A stretch of DNA of 64,000 nt, taken from Fodinibius sp. Rm-B-1B1-1 (GTDB lineage: Bacteria > Bacteroidota > Rhodothermia > Balneolales > Balneolaceae). Shown in pieces: positions 16,289 to 27,750 of the stretch (positions within the stretch are counted from its first letter, which is position 1; the number at the start of each line of letters is the position of its first letter). Both the position numbers and the translations under genes were made by a program. A model generated the notes under the pieces. It ran no database searches. It saw only the letters and a list, made by a program, of their open reading frames with translations, and was not told the origin of the DNA. The DNA is taken from the NCBI RefSeq assembly GCF_038594945.1, contig NZ_JBCFYD010000001.1:1488001-1552000 (forward strand). Direction: 5' to 3'.

Positions 16289-18679
16289 ATGATACGATTA
16301 ACATCCGTTATTTGGGGAGTATTTTTATCTGCCACACTATTAATAGTGGGATGCTCTTCTCAACAGTCTGCAATCAAGCAAGAGTCGCCTGGCCGGATAG
16401 AACAAAACACAGAAACGAAGGAAACGGTTACTGCCGAAGACTATCAGCGAGCCGAGCAGTTTTTGTGGCAAAATACGTATCATAAAGTATTGAGCATGGT
16501 ATCGGGACAACGTTGGATCTCCGATGTCCTTATTTATAATACCCGCACAGAAGAGGGCAGAAAATATGTTTTGGCTGATATCATATCCGAAGAAAAGAAA
16601 GAAGCTTTTGATCACGGTCGATTAGCGGACACGCTTTCTGCTAACGTAGATCAGGATGTTGATGCCCAAAACTTACCGCTGAGCAATGTCTCATATTCCA
16701 AGGAAGAGAATACGTTGATCTATCAAATCAACGGACAACGGTTTGAAACGGATTTGTCATCGTATGAAACCAATAAGTTATCAGATAAAGAAGGAGACAA
16801 TGAAATTCTTTCGCCAGACGGTAAAAAAGCGGTGTATATTAAAAATTATAACCTGTGGATGCGGGATACCAAAACCGATGAGCATACGCAGCTGACGACC
16901 GATGGCGAACAGTATTATGGATACGCTACCAATAATGCCGGTTGGATTCGAAGTGATAATCCTGTTGTGTTGTGGGGACCGAATTCGGAGAAGATTGCTA
17001 CTTTCCGTCATGATAGCCGTGGTGTTGGAGAGATGTATCTGTATGATACCCAAGTGGGGCACCCCGATTTAGAGAAATGGAAGTACCCGTTGCCCGGTGA
17101 CAGTACGGTATTCAAAATTGAGCGCGTAGTAGTGCATGCCAATGAAGAAAATCCCGAAGTGGTTGATTTGGACATGGAGCCAGATTACCATCGCTCTACG
17201 ATTTCGGATCACATTGCAAGTTGGGGCGGGCAGTTTCTGGATAACGAGTGGAGTGCCGACGGATCGCAGCTGTATTTTGTTTCCTCATCCCGTGATCACA
17301 AGGTGGCGGAGCTTCGGGAGGCAGATCCTGAAACCGGAGCAGTACGTGATATATTAAAAGAGACAACCAATACTTATTACGAGTCAGGATATAGTGAGGA
17401 GAGTTGGACGGTGTTGGAGGATTCCGATGAAGTGATTTGGTTTTCTGAGCGCGATAACTGGGGACATCTCTATTTATATGATCTGGAGACTGGTGAATTA
17501 AAACGGCAGATAACTCAAGGTAACTGGCGTGTGCTGGATCTCCATCATGTGGATGAGGAGAATAGTACGATTTATTTTACGGGTTCCAACAAAGAGGAAG
17601 GAAACCCTTATTACCACTATTTATATAAGGTGAGTTTTGATGGCAGTGGTTTGACGAATTTAACGCCCGAAATTGCGCATCACGAAATCACATGGTCTGA
17701 CTCAAAAGAATACTTTACGGATACCTATTCTACCGTTGATGCGCCTCCTGTTTCCGTCGTCCGAAATGTAGATGGTGATGTGGTGATGGAGTTGGAAGAA
17801 GCAGACATCAGTAAGCTTAAAGAAACGGGGTGGCAGGCTCCCGAACCGTTTACGGTGAAAGCGCGTGACGGGGAAACGAACCTATATGGACTGATGTACA
17901 AGCCCACTAATTTTGATTCGACGAAATCCTATCCGGTATTGAATTACTTATACCCGGGGCCGCAGTCGGGCAGTATTCGTTCATTTGGATTCAGTGCGTC
18001 GCGATCCGATAAGCAGTCGCTGGCTGAATTAGGATTTATTGTTGTGGAAGTCAACGCAACCTGTACGCCCGGACGTTCAAAATCTTTTCATGACACTTGT
18101 TATGGAGATATGGGTGACAATGGACTGCCCGATCAGATAACAACCATTAAGCAGTTGGTAGATCGTCATTCTTGGATGGATACATCACGTGTGGGCATCT
18201 GGGGACATTCGGGCGGTGGATTTGCTTCGACCCGTGCCATTCTGGAGTACCCGGATTTTTATAAGGTGGCCGTTTCCGGCGCGGGAAATCACGATAACCG
18301 AAATTACGAGGATGATTGGGGAGAAAAATGGCACGGGCTCCTCGAAGAAAAGGAAGGTGTGAATAAAAGAGAGCTGGGGTTCTATGAGCAGGGCGATAAT
18401 TACGATAAGCAGGCAAACCAGCTGTTAGCTGAAAACCTGGAAGGGAAACTGCTCATCGCCCATGGCATGATGGACAGTAACGTGCCGCCTACAAATACGT
18501 TGCTTGTGGTCGATGCTTTGATTAAAGCCGATAAAGATTTTGATCTGATGGTATTTCCCAATGCAGGACATGGTTTTGGCAATTCTCGGTACTTCATGAA
18601 TATGCGGTGGGATTATTTTGTGAAGCACTTAAAAGGAATGGAACCGCCTAAATATAATTTTGAGGATAACATTCGATAG
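16289..18679 (+). CDS. DPP-IV-type serine peptidase lipoprotein (family S9B)
   Basis: This exported prolyl-oligopeptidase-family enzyme removes dipeptides from peptide N-termini. Starting at the ATG at 16289 the protein has 796 residues: a lipoprotein signal with lipobox LLIVGC, an N-terminal beta-propeller domain (about 60-520) with repeats such as SPDGKKAVYIKNYNLWMRD, and a C-terminal alpha/beta hydrolase domain. The nucleophile is S641 in GHSGGG; the general family form is GxSxGG, so a Gly in place of the usual Tyr is a variation. Acid and base are probably in MMDSNVPP and NAGHGF. A longer frame starts 72 nt upstream, but the signal peptide fits only this ATG. It is monocistronic, divergent from mraZ, and ends at a terminator. 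Confidence 0.92.
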   Translation: MIRLTSVIWGVFLSATLLIVGCSSQQSAIKQESPGRIEQNTETKETVTAEDYQRAEQFLWQNTYHKVLSMVSGQRWISDVLIYNTRTEEGRKYVLADIISEEKKEAFDHGRLADTLSANVDQDVDAQNLPLSNVSYSKEENTLIYQINGQRFETDLSSYETNKLSDKEGDNEILSPDGKKAVYIKNYNLWMRDTKTDEHTQLTTDGEQYYGYATNNAGWIRSDNPVVLWGPNSEKIATFRHDSRGVGEMYLYDTQVGHPDLEKWKYPLPGDSTVFKIERVVVHANEENPEVVDLDMEPDYHRSTISDHIASWGGQFLDNEWSADGSQLYFVSSSRDHKVAELREADPETGAVRDILKETTNTYYESGYSEESWTVLEDSDEVIWFSERDNWGHLYLYDLETGELKRQITQGNWRVLDLHHVDEENSTIYFTGSNKEEGNPYYHYLYKVSFDGSGLTNLTPEIAHHEITWSDSKEYFTDTYSTVDAPPVSVVRNVDGDVVMELEEADISKLKETGWQAPEPFTVKARDGETNLYGLMYKPTNFDSTKSYPVLNYLYPGPQSGSIRSFGFSASRSDKQSLAELGFIVVEVNATCTPGRSKSFHDTCYGDMGDNGLPDQITTIKQLVDRHSWMDTSRVGIWGHSGGGFASTRAILEYPDFYKVAVSGAGNHDNRNYEDDWGEKWHGLLEEKEGVNKRELGFYEQGDNYDKQANQLLAENLEGKLLIAHGMMDSNVPPTNTLLVVDALIKADKDFDLMVFPNAGHGFGNSRYFMNMRWDYFVKHLKGMEPPKYNFEDNIR

Positions 18680-18801
18680 TTATGCAAGGACTTTGTAATG
18701 TCCATCGATCGGCTGATGGATATCTGGTGACTTGTGAATCCGTCCGACTGTATATACAGCGTTTGGACGGGGTTCTTCTGCAAAGGTCTATATAAATAAA
18801 A

Positions 18802-18835
18802 AGGGACCAGTCTTCCGACCGGTCCCTCTAATTTT
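18802..18835 (+). terminator. Intrinsic terminator of the S9 peptidase gene
   Basis: AGGGACC (18802-18808) pairs with GGTCCCT (18821-18827), with further weak pairing inward, followed by CTAATTTTA. An A-rich stretch precedes it. The U-run is modest. Confidence 0.65.
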
Positions 18836-19150
18836 ACAGAGATGACTACCCCAATAGCCACTCTATCATTGATGTAAATAGCTGCTGTAGATATCTATTT
18901 ATAGACAGTTTTAGCTGTTATCCCCGATGAATATTTTATTTCAGTACTCTTGATTATATTTGATCTCTTTTTGAATATTTGCTCTCGCATGTTGATGAAT
19001 TCTTGAGATAGCTTGTTAAACAGCATCACTGTCAAGATTCTAAAATCATGTTATATATATTTTAGCACAAAAGCTTGTTATTAAGAGCAATCTAACCTTG
19101 GTTAAAAACTCTTATAGTTAGCGGCTTCTCGGTGTAATTATATTTCGAAC
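18836..19150. other. Intergenic stretch with no recognised feature
   Basis: This AT-rich stretch lies between the peptidase terminator and the 3' end of gltD. I see no open frame with coding character, tRNA or clear hairpin terminator for gltD. The two flanking genes converge here, so no promoter is expected. Confidence 0.5.
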
Positions 19151-20635
19151 TTATGGCAACTCCGTACTGCCCATCAAATACCGATCGCATTCGCGCGCAG
19201 CCCCACGCCCTTCGTTAATGGCCCATACAATAAGGCTTTGTCCCCGACGCATATCGCCGGCTGCAAAAACACCATCCACATTTGTTTGATAGTCACCGTG
19301 TTCAGCTTTGGCATTCGAGCGTTCATCGCGCTCAATTTTAAGTTGATCCAGCACCGGATTTTCGGGACCTGAAAATCCCATTGCCAAAAGTACAAGGTCT
19401 GCTTTCCAGACTTTTTCGGTGCCAGAGATTTCTTTGGGAAGTTTTCGACCATCGTCGTTGGTTTCCCATTCTATTTCCACCGTATGAAGTTCCTTGACAT
19501 TGCCATCTCCATCGCCGACAAATTTTTTCGTCATCACCTGGTATTTACGGGGATCTTCTCCAAAACGGACCTTGGCTTCTTCCTGTCCATAATCCACTTT
19601 GTAAATGTGGGGCCACTCGGGCCAGGGATTGTCATCCGATCGACTCTCAGGCGGTTTGGGCAAAATTTCGAATTGAGTCAGGCTTTTGCAATCATGACGC
19701 ATGGAAGTGCTTACGCAATCAGTGCCAGTATCACCGCCGCCGATGACGATCACATCTTTATCTTTGGCTGAAATATAGTTTCCATTTTCGTGATCTGAAT
19801 CCAGCAGGCTCTCCACGTTGGCGTGCAGAAAATCCATCGCAAAGTGGATGCCGTCAAGATCACGCCCTTCAATATCAAGGTCGCGGGGCTTCGTCGCGCC
19901 ACCGGCCAGTACAACGGCATCAAAATTTTTGGTGAGCTCGGTGGCGGGCACGTCGGTACCGATTTCGGTGTTTGTAATAAACTCGATTCCCTCATCCGCC
20001 AGCAGGTTCACACGTCGTTTTACTACCGATTTTTCCAGCTTTTGATTGGGGATACCATAAGTCAACAGGCCGCCAATTTTATCGTGACGTTCATAGACCG
20101 TTACGTTATGACCGGCTTTATTAAGCTGGTCGGCTGCCGCCAATCCTGCCGGACCCGAGCCCACAATGGCGACTTTTTTGTCTGTTCTGTTTTCCGGAGG
20201 TTCTGGCGTAACCCAGCCTTCCTCGAATCCCTTTTCGATAATAGCCAGTTCAATATTTTTGATCGTTACCGGCTTATCAATGATGCCAAGTACGCACGAG
20301 CCTTCACACGGGGCCGGACATGCACTTCCGGTAAACTCGGGAAAGTTATTTGTTTTGTGGAGCCGGTCCAGTGCTTCTTTCCACTTGCCTTTGTACACCA
20401 AGTCGTTCCATTCGGGAATAAGATTATGGATGGGACATCCCATGGTTTTCCCTTCTTTCTCTTCACCGGTCTGGCAAAAAGGGACGCCACAGTCCATACA
20501 TCGCGCTCCCTGCTCTTTTAGTTTTTCTTCGGATTGATGTTCATGATATTCGTTCCAGTCCTCAATTCGTTCTTGGGGATTTCGGCTTGGAGCATCCTCC
20601 CGCTCGTACTCCATGAATCCAGTTGGCTTACCCAT
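19151..20635 (-). CDS. gltD: Glutamate synthase small subunit GltD
   Basis: This FAD- and NADPH-binding beta subunit passes electrons to GltB, which makes two glutamates from glutamine and 2-oxoglutarate. The 494 residues show the N-terminal iron-sulfur cysteines ([31 protein letters not shown]), the FAD-binding motif [17 protein letters not shown] (about 154-170) and the NADPH-binding motif [17 protein letters not shown], ending with [19 protein letters not shown]. Length is normal. It lies 49 bp downstream of gltB on the same strand and is very likely cotranscribed. Confidence 0.96.
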   Translation of the reverse strand: MGKPTGFMEYEREDAPSRNPQERIEDWNEYHEHQSEEKLKEQGARCMDCGVPFCQTGEEKEGKTMGCPIHNLIPEWNDLVYKGKWKEALDRLHKTNNFPEFTGSACPAPCEGSCVLGIIDKPVTIKNIELAIIEKGFEEGWVTPEPPENRTDKKVAIVGSGPAGLAAADQLNKAGHNVTVYERHDKIGGLLTYGIPNQKLEKSVVKRRVNLLADEGIEFITNTEIGTDVPATELTKNFDAVVLAGGATKPRDLDIEGRDLDGIHFAMDFLHANVESLLDSDHENGNYISAKDKDVIVIGGGDTGTDCVSTSMRHDCKSLTQFEILPKPPESRSDDNPWPEWPHIYKVDYGQEEAKVRFGEDPRKYQVMTKKFVGDGDGNVKELHTVEIEWETNDDGRKLPKEISGTEKVWKADLVLLAMGFSGPENPVLDQLKIERDERSNAKAEHGDYQTNVDGVFAAGDMRRGQSLIVWAINEGRGAARECDRYLMGSTELP

Positions 20636-20684
20636 AATATTTTTGCTGATTTAATGTGAGTTTAAAATTATTGAATGATGCCCC

Positions 20685-23600
20685 TTACTGTTTGTTTTCC
20701 AGGAATGCTTCCATTTCGGCCTCTTTTTGATCAAGCCCATTCTTTTTAGCTTTGTTAATCGATTCCTGCATCTTTTTGTAATCCTTTGGAAGCACTTTTA
20801 CGAAGTGGGGAATCATTTCTTGCCACTTGGCCAGCACTTTCCAGCCGCGATGACTGTCGGTGTATTCAGCGTGTCGGCGAATCATCTCATAGACTTCATC
20901 GATCTCATCCTCATCGCGGAGATCAGTAAGTTCTACCATTTCAGTATTGCAGCGCTCGTGGAAGGTTCCATTTGAGTCAAGGATGTAGGCAATACCTCCG
21001 GACATTCCCGCTGCAAAATTTCGTCCCGTTTCGCCGAGTATGACTACGCGTCCGCCAGTCATATATTCACAGGCGTGATCGCCGACCGATTCCACCACAG
21101 CGTGGAGACCACTATTGCGAACACAGAAACGTTCGCCGGCTTTTCCACGGATGTACGCCTGTCCGCTGGTGGCGCCATAAAATGAGACATTACCCACAAT
21201 AATATTTTTAGCGGGATCGAAGCGAGAGTTTTCAGGGGGATAGAGAATCAGCTTTCCACCCGAAAGTCCCTTACCAAAATAGTCGTTGGCATCACCCTCC
21301 AACTCGAGTGTCATTCCGTTGGGTATAAATGCACCAAAACTTTGTCCCGCCGAACCGTTGAATTTCAGGTGGATGGTGTCTTCCGGAAGTCCCTCCGAAC
21401 CGTATCGCCGCGTGAGCTCGCTGCCTACAATGGTACCGACCACGCGATTTGTATTTTTGATCGAGAGTTCAGCCTCAACAGGGTTGCCATCCGAAAGCGC
21501 CGGATCACAAATATCCATCAGCGTCTGAATATCCATAGCATTTCCAAGCCCATGTTTTTGTTTGATGATGCAGTGGGTTCCCACCTCATCGGCATTGTCT
21601 GGTCGGTGTAAAATAGGCGACAGATCCAGCGTTTTGCCTTTCCAGTGATCAGTTTCTTTTTGCTTCAGTTTATCAACGCGCCCGACCATCTCATCCACCG
21701 AGCGAAAGCCCAGTTTAGCCATATATTCGCGCAGATCCCGTGCTACGAATTTCATAAAGTTAACCACATACTGCGGATCGCCGGTGAACTTTTCGCTGAG
21801 TTCGGGATCTTGCGTGGCAATGCCGACGGGACACGTATTGAGATGACAAACCCGCATCATGATACAGCCGAGGGTAATCAGTGCGCTGGTACCAAAGCCA
21901 AATTCTTCTCCACCGAGCAGGGCTGCCACTGCAATATCCCGACCGGTTTTGATCTGCCCGTCTGTTTCGATGGCAACGCGGCTTCGCAGGTTGTTCAACA
22001 CCAGGGTTTGGTGCGTTTCGGAGACCCCGAGTTCCCAAGGCAAGCCGGCATGCTTAATACTGGTTTGGGGAGAAGCCCCCGTGCCGCCATCATGACCACT
22101 AATTAATATAACATCAGCGCGTCCTTTTGATACGCCCGCAGCAATGGTGCCTACCCCAACGGCCGATACCAACTTTACATTAATATCTGCGTTTTTATTG
22201 GCATTCTTGAGATCATGAATAAGCTGAGCCAGATCTTCAATCGAGTAAATATCGTGGTGCGGCGGTGGTGATATCAATCCTACACCGGGTGTGGACAGTC
22301 GAACTTTCGCAATCCATGGGTATACTTTTCGACCGGGAAGCTCACCGCCTTCACCGGGTTTAGCCCCTTGTGCCATTTTAATCTGAATTTCCTCACTTTC
22401 TGTGAGATACTCGCTGGTTACCCCAAATCGCCCCGACGCTACCTGTTTAACGGCACTGCGTTTCGAATCGCCATTGGGTTCGGGTTCATACCGCGAGGGA
22501 TCTTCGCCACCTTCGCCGGTATTGCTCTTGCCGCCGATGCGGTTCATGGCAATGGCCAGTGCCTCATGGGTTTTATCATTGATCGAGCCGTAGGACATCG
22601 CCCCGGTTTTAAAACGTTTGCATATTTCTTCCACTGATTCTACTTCTTCAATGGGGATCGATTCCGACTCATCGTGATTAAATTCCAAGAGTGATCGCAA
22701 GTTTGGCGGGGGATCGTCCTGCTCGTCGATTAGTTTGGTGTATTCTTTATAAAGCTCATAATCTCCATTTTTGGTTGCCAGCTGCAAGGTATGTACCGTC
22801 TTGGGATTATACGCGTGATACTCACTACCCTTTCGCCATTTGTATTCGCCGCCTTCGTCCAGCACTTGTCCGTTCGTTCTATAATTCGGGTAGGCCTTTT
22901 GGTGACGCAGTTTCACTTCTTTGGCAATGGTATCCAATCCAATACCGCCGATACGCGAGTCGGTCCATGTGAAATATTTATCAATTACTTCTTTGTCGAT
23001 ACCCAGAGCTTCAAAAATCTGTGCGCCACGGTATGACTTAATTGTGGAGATTCCCATTTTTGACATCACTTTTACGATACCCTTAACGATGGCCTTGTTG
23101 TAGCCTTTCTGTGCGCGCTGAAAAGAAAGGTCAAGATGTCCCTGCTCGATGAGATCATAGAGACTTTCGTACGCCATATATGGGTTGACGGCTTCCACGC
23201 CGTAGCCCAGAAGCGTACAAAAATGATGAGTTTCGCGGGGCTCTCCCGATTCCAGTACTATTCCGACCTGTGTTCGCGTGCCTGATCGAATCAGGTGGTG
23301 GTGCAGGCCGGCCACCGCAAGCAACGCAGGTATGGGTGCTTTTTCTTCATTGAAATCACGATCCGAGAGAATCAGGATATTTGCTCCGTTTTGGATGGCT
23401 TTATCGGCTGCGTCAAACAGATCGTCGAGTGCCTGCTCGAGCCCGGAACCTCCTTTATTCACATCAAAAAGGATGGGCAGCGTTTTGCTTTTAAAGCCGG
23501 ATTCATCAATCGTCTTAAGCTTTTTAAGCTCATTATTTTTTAGGATGGGATGTTCCAGCCTGATCTGTCGACATGACTCTGGCTGGGGATCCAAAATATT

Positions 23601-25244
23601 GCCTTCTGAACCCAGCGTGATTTCGGTGGATGTAATGAGCTCCTCGCGGATAGGATCAATCGGGGGATTGGTAACCTGCGCGAAAAGCTGTTTAAAATAG
23701 TTGTAAAGCAGTTGAGGCTCATTGGAAAGCACCGCGATAGGAGCATCATTGCCCATCGCACCCACGGGCTGCAGCATATCTTCTGCCATGGGTCCCACAT
23801 TGATATTTAAATCCTCATAGGTATAGCCAAAGGCTTTTTGCCGATGGATGATGTCTTCGTGTTCGAGATCGAACTCGTCTTTGAACTCAAAAGGCAGGTT
23901 TTGAAGATCGATAAGGCTTTTTTCCAGCCATTCCCGGTAGGGATGTTCGTTGGCAATCTCCTGTTTAATTTCTTCATCACTTTTGATTCGTCCCTCTTCG
24001 GTATCAATTAACAGCATCCGGCCCGGCTGCAAGCGATCTTTGTATACAACTTCTTCCGGGGGAATATCCAAAACTCCAACCTCGGAGGAGAGCACCACGG
24101 TATCATCATTAGTCACATAATAGCGAGATGGACGAAGTCCGTTTCTATCGAGTGTAGCGCCGACAACTTTACCATCCGTAAAAGCGATCGAGGCCGGTCC
24201 GTCCCACGGTTCCATAAGACAGCTATGATATTCGTAAAATGCTTTCATGTCATCATCCATGTTCTCATGCTTTTCCCAGGGCTCGGGAATCATCATCATC
24301 ATGGCATGAGGCAGCGAGCGTCCGCTGAGCACCAGAAATTCAAGGCAGTTGTCAAATTTGGCGGAGTCACTTCCGTATTCTTGAATGATAGGTGTAATCT
24401 CATCCAGATCATCCCCAAAAAGATGAGAGCCCAGCTGAGCTTCACGGGCGTGCATGGCATTTTGATTACCACGCAGTGTATTTATTTCGCCATTATGAAT
24501 CAGGTAGCGGTAGGGATGGGCAAGCTCCCAACTGGGGAAGGTGTTGGTACTAAATCGGGAGTGTACCAGGGCCAGCGCCGATTTTATGCGGGGATCGGAG
24601 AGATCCGGGTAATAATCTTTGAGCTGGGTAGACGTCAGCATCCCCTTGTAAATGATGGTGCGCGATGAAAGGCTGGGGATGTAGAAATAGTCTTTATCCG
24701 TCAGATCGCTGTTTGCTATGGCTTTGGAGGTCCGACGACGGATGAGATACAGCTTTCGTTCAAAATCGAGATCGGTCTGCAAGTTGGAATTTCGTCCGAT
24801 AAATATTTGCCGCACGGCCGGTTCGGCACTTATGGCTGATTGGCCCAGGTAATAATTATTTGTCGGGACTTTCCGCCATCCAAGCACTTCCTGACCTTCC
24901 TCTTCAACAATCTCCTCAACAACTTTTTCGCAGGGTAGACGGTTATCGCGATCAGGAGGCAGAAAAATCATTCCCACTGCGTACTGTCCCGGTTTCGGCA
25001 AGTCAATCCCCAAACCCCGACACGAGTGATCCAGAAATTGGTGAGGAATCTGCATCAGGATACCGGCTCCATCTCCTGTGTTGGCTTCGGCTCCCGTGGC
25101 TCCCCGGTGATCCAGGTTATGGAGAACATCCAGTGCGTCATGTACGATCTTGTGGGATTTTTTGCCCTTTATATTTACGATAAATCCTATTCCGCACGCA
25201 TCGTGTTCGTTTTTGGATTGGTATAAACCTTGATCGGAAGCCAT
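20685..25244 (-). CDS. gltB: Glutamate synthase large subunit GltB
   Basis: The alpha subunit of bacterial NADPH-glutamate synthase hydrolyses glutamine and aminates 2-oxoglutarate through an internal ammonia tunnel. The 1519-residue protein starts with a short propeptide before C17 ([10 protein letters not shown]), which becomes the N-terminal nucleophile of the class II amidotransferase domain after cleavage. The central and FMN-binding domains contain [25 protein letters not shown], and the 3Fe-4S cysteine cluster [15 protein letters not shown]. The C-terminal beta-helix domain has repeated glycine-rich turns ([21 protein letters not shown]). It is followed by gltD. The upstream gap to the aspartokinase gene is 92 bp without a clear terminator, so readthrough from the met operon is possible. 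Confidence 0.97.
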   Translation of the reverse strand: MASDQGLYQSKNEHDACGIGFIVNIKGKKSHKIVHDALDVLHNLDHRGATGAEANTGDGAGILMQIPHQFLDHSCRGLGIDLPKPGQYAVGMIFLPPDRDNRLPCEKVVEEIVEEEGQEVLGWRKVPTNNYYLGQSAISAEPAVRQIFIGRNSNLQTDLDFERKLYLIRRRTSKAIANSDLTDKDYFYIPSLSSRTIIYKGMLTSTQLKDYYPDLSDPRIKSALALVHSRFSTNTFPSWELAHPYRYLIHNGEINTLRGNQNAMHAREAQLGSHLFGDDLDEITPIIQEYGSDSAKFDNCLEFLVLSGRSLPHAMMMMIPEPWEKHENMDDDMKAFYEYHSCLMEPWDGPASIAFTDGKVVGATLDRNGLRPSRYYVTNDDTVVLSSEVGVLDIPPEEVVYKDRLQPGRMLLIDTEEGRIKSDEEIKQEIANEHPYREWLEKSLIDLQNLPFEFKDEFDLEHEDIIHRQKAFGYTYEDLNINVGPMAEDMLQPVGAMGNDAPIAVLSNEPQLLYNYFKQLFAQVTNPPIDPIREELITSTEITLGSEGNILDPQPESCRQIRLEHPILKNNELKKLKTIDESGFKSKTLPILFDVNKGGSGLEQALDDLFDAADKAIQNGANILILSDRDFNEEKAPIPALLAVAGLHHHLIRSGTRTQVGIVLESGEPRETHHFCTLLGYGVEAVNPYMAYESLYDLIEQGHLDLSFQRAQKGYNKAIVKGIVKVMSKMGISTIKSYRGAQIFEALGIDKEVIDKYFTWTDSRIGGIGLDTIAKEVKLRHQKAYPNYRTNGQVLDEGGEYKWRKGSEYHAYNPKTVHTLQLATKNGDYELYKEYTKLIDEQDDPPPNLRSLLEFNHDESESIPIEEVESVEEICKRFKTGAMSYGSINDKTHEALAIAMNRIGGKSNTGEGGEDPSRYEPEPNGDSKRSAVKQVASGRFGVTSEYLTESEEIQIKMAQGAKPGEGGELPGRKVYPWIAKVRLSTPGVGLISPPPHHDIYSIEDLAQLIHDLKNANKNADINVKLVSAVGVGTIAAGVSKGRADVILISGHDGGTGASPQTSIKHAGLPWELGVSETHQTLVLNNLRSRVAIETDGQIKTGRDIAVAALLGGEEFGFGTSALITLGCIMMRVCHLNTCPVGIATQDPELSEKFTGDPQYVVNFMKFVARDLREYMAKLGFRSVDEMVGRVDKLKQKETDHWKGKTLDLSPILHRPDNADEVGTHCIIKQKHGLGNAMDIQTLMDICDPALSDGNPVEAELSIKNTNRVVGTIVGSELTRRYGSEGLPEDTIHLKFNGSAGQSFGAFIPNGMTLELEGDANDYFGKGLSGGKLILYPPENSRFDPAKNIIVGNVSFYGATSGQAYIRGKAGERFCVRNSGLHAVVESVGDHACEYMTGGRVVILGETGRNFAAGMSGGIAYILDSNGTFHERCNTEMVELTDLRDEDEIDEVYEMIRRHAEYTDSHRGWKVLAKWQEMIPHFVKVLPKDYKKMQESINKAKKNGLDQKEAEMEAFLENKQ

Positions 25245-25336
25245 AGTATATGTGTGATTTTAGTTTAAGAAATAGTAGTTCGGATAAATCTGGGTATTAC
25301 TTAAGGATTATTGTTTTAGTTCTGTCGAATGGGTGA

Positions 25337-27748
25337 TTATGAGAGCGATTTTGCAGTTTTTAGGATGTCACTCAGTACTCCCGCTGCGGTAACCTCTTTG
25401 CCAGCACCCGGACCTTGAATGACCAGAGGCGTATCATTATAGAAATCCGAAAATATCTGGATGATATTATCGGTGCCTTGTAGTTGTCCCAATGGAGAAT
25501 CTTTAGGGACCGATTCAATGCCAATTTTAATTTTCCTATCCTGCAGTTTGCCGGTATATCGCAGTGTTCTGTTTTGTTCTTTAGCTGAATCAATACGCTG
25601 CTTCCAGGTACTGTCATAACTCGGCAATTTTTCTAAAAAGGTTTCCTTGTCGACATTTGTTAGTTCCTGCGGAATGAGTGATTCTACTTCCAGCTCCTCG
25701 CGTTCTATGGTGATACCCAGGGTTCGTGCCAGTGTTAAAAATTTGCGGGCTACATCTTCGCCGGATAAATCATCACGTGGATCGGGTTCGGCGTAGCCTT
25801 TTTCGCGGGCATCCACGATAGCTTTACTGAAAGGAGTGCCTTGTTCCAGCTGGTTAAAAAGATATGTCATGGTTCCTGAAACAACTCCCGATATTTCAGT
25901 GATGTCATCTCCCACAGAATGTAGATCTTTAATGGTTGAAATAACGGGGAGTCCCGCTCCAACGGTGGTTTCGTATCTGAAGGAGCTGTTTTGTTTTTGG
26001 ATCAATGATTGTAGTTCATCGAAAAATGATTGTTCGAAGGTATTAGCTAACTTGCTGGGTGTTACGACATGGATACCATTGGCAAACAGCTTGGGATATA
26101 GTTGGGCAACATCTTTACTGCCGGTAGCATCTACGAAAATTAAATTGGGATTAGTGGCATCTGTTAGCTTATCTATTAATGCATCCCAATTCGTTTGATC
26201 AGATTTTTCCCAGCATAATGGTTGTTGTAACTTTATTCCCGAATCATCCCACAGTGTTTGGCGGCTGTTGCAGGTGCCCAGTAGGCGAAATTGAAATTCA
26301 TTCGTGGTTATATTTTTGAGTTGGTCGAGCAGCGTTTTTCCTACAGCACCGGTGCCCGCTACAAAAAGGTCAACCGTGGGCTGTTTTTGGGAGGTCAGGT
26401 TGTTGATAAGGGCCGCGGCTTTGCGAGCATCATCCTCAGAAAACAAAAACGAGATAAACCGTTCGTCATAATTTCGCTCAGTGTGTAAGGGGCGAATTTT
26501 ATGCTCAGCAAGTAACGAAACAATACGGGCAGAAAGTTGTTCATTCTTGTTAAACTGATTGCTGAACTTTTTCACCTTATAAAGGTTGTCGGTAAGGTTG
26601 AAAATGGTGTTACGATTGGACGCCCAGGCAGCTAACTGTTCTTTTATTTTCTCAAAAAATGATTGTTTTAAAAGAAAACGTGCAGCTTCGAAATCAGACT
26701 CCTGCGTAAAGCCAATGGGTTTGGCATCGGGATAGTTTTCACCCCAGCTGTTGAGCTTGGTAAATAACTCTACTGCATGTTTTTGATCAATTTGTAGCCG
26801 TACAAAGGGACCGGTGATGGTGATAGTTTTTAAGGATCCGTTTGTGTTATAATCTGATGTGATAAGTGTACCAGGGTGTTGAGGATTGTAGCTATTTTTA
26901 ACTAACACAGTAGTATCTTGTTTTTGAATGGGGTTAATGGTTTTGGGATGAATGACGTTGGCTCCGTGAGCAGAAAGTTCAGAGATATCCCCGAAGCTGA
27001 GCTGTTCAATCGACTCGGTGTTGTCAACCCAGCGGGGATCAGCCGACAAGACGCCGTCGACGTCGGTCCATATCTCGAGGTGGTCGGCATGTAGTGCATC
27101 GGCAACGAGTCCGGCCGTGTAATCAGAACCGGATCGGCCCAGCGTGGTAATATTCTGCTTTTCATCAGAGCCAATAAAGCCGGTTATCACCGGAATGGCT
27201 TTTTGTTGCAGGATAAATTCACGAATAAGTTTTCTGCTTAAACTGCGATCAACATTGGCCTGACCGAAGGTAGAATCAGTTTTAATAAAGTGATGTGCTT
27301 CATACGACTGAGCCTGATATCCTTTTTCAGAAAGTGCGGCCGAAAAAATAAGGGCAGAGGCTCGTTCCCCAATCGATAAAATTTGGTCTTTCCACGCCCG
27401 GTAGTTTTTGGTTTTGAGTTCATGATTATTCAGGGTTGTTCGAAGTTCAATGAACAGGTCTTGCAGGTACCCACGGCTGGGATGGCTCATAGATACCAAA
27501 CTGTCAAACAGTTGACGGTGGCGACGTTCAAGTTTATTTAATGTTCGATACATATAGCTGTTGTCATCGCGGTAGTTCTCAGCTATTTCGATAAGCGTAT
27601 TTGTAACACCGCCAATAGCTGAAACAACCACAACGGGATTTGCTTCGTCCAATCTATTAGCAACGATTTTTACCGATTGTTGAATGAGAGCGGTATTTTT
27701 TAGAGATGAACCGCCAAATTTTAGGATATGTGTTTCTGCCTGTGACAT
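25337..27748 (-). CDS. Bifunctional aspartokinase-homoserine dehydrogenase
   Basis: It catalyses the first and third steps from aspartate to homoserine. The 803 residues contain an N-terminal aspartokinase domain with KFGGSSL (10-16) and TTLGRSGSDYTA (201-212), a regulatory region with ACT-like character (about 305-450), and a homoserine dehydrogenase domain beginning with the Rossmann motif VAGTGAVGKTLL (from 463) and including the catalytic-region sequence ETTVGAGLPVISTI and PDPRDDLSGEDVARK. It resembles ThrA/MetL of enterobacteria. Genomic position, 2 bp downstream of metX under a SAM riboswitch, argues for a methionine-dedicated (MetL-like) role, but threonine inhibition cannot be excluded from sequence. 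Confidence 0.93.
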   Translation of the reverse strand: MSQAETHILKFGGSSLKNTALIQQSVKIVANRLDEANPVVVVSAIGGVTNTLIEIAENYRDDNSYMYRTLNKLERRHRQLFDSLVSMSHPSRGYLQDLFIELRTTLNNHELKTKNYRAWKDQILSIGERASALIFSAALSEKGYQAQSYEAHHFIKTDSTFGQANVDRSLSRKLIREFILQQKAIPVITGFIGSDEKQNITTLGRSGSDYTAGLVADALHADHLEIWTDVDGVLSADPRWVDNTESIEQLSFGDISELSAHGANVIHPKTINPIQKQDTTVLVKNSYNPQHPGTLITSDYNTNGSLKTITITGPFVRLQIDQKHAVELFTKLNSWGENYPDAKPIGFTQESDFEAARFLLKQSFFEKIKEQLAAWASNRNTIFNLTDNLYKVKKFSNQFNKNEQLSARIVSLLAEHKIRPLHTERNYDERFISFLFSEDDARKAAALINNLTSQKQPTVDLFVAGTGAVGKTLLDQLKNITTNEFQFRLLGTCNSRQTLWDDSGIKLQQPLCWEKSDQTNWDALIDKLTDATNPNLIFVDATGSKDVAQLYPKLFANGIHVVTPSKLANTFEQSFFDELQSLIQKQNSSFRYETTVGAGLPVISTIKDLHSVGDDITEISGVVSGTMTYLFNQLEQGTPFSKAIVDAREKGYAEPDPRDDLSGEDVARKFLTLARTLGITIEREELEVESLIPQELTNVDKETFLEKLPSYDSTWKQRIDSAKEQNRTLRYTGKLQDRKIKIGIESVPKDSPLGQLQGTDNIIQIFSDFYNDTPLVIQGPGAGKEVTAAGVLSDILKTAKSLS

Positions 27749-27750
27749 TG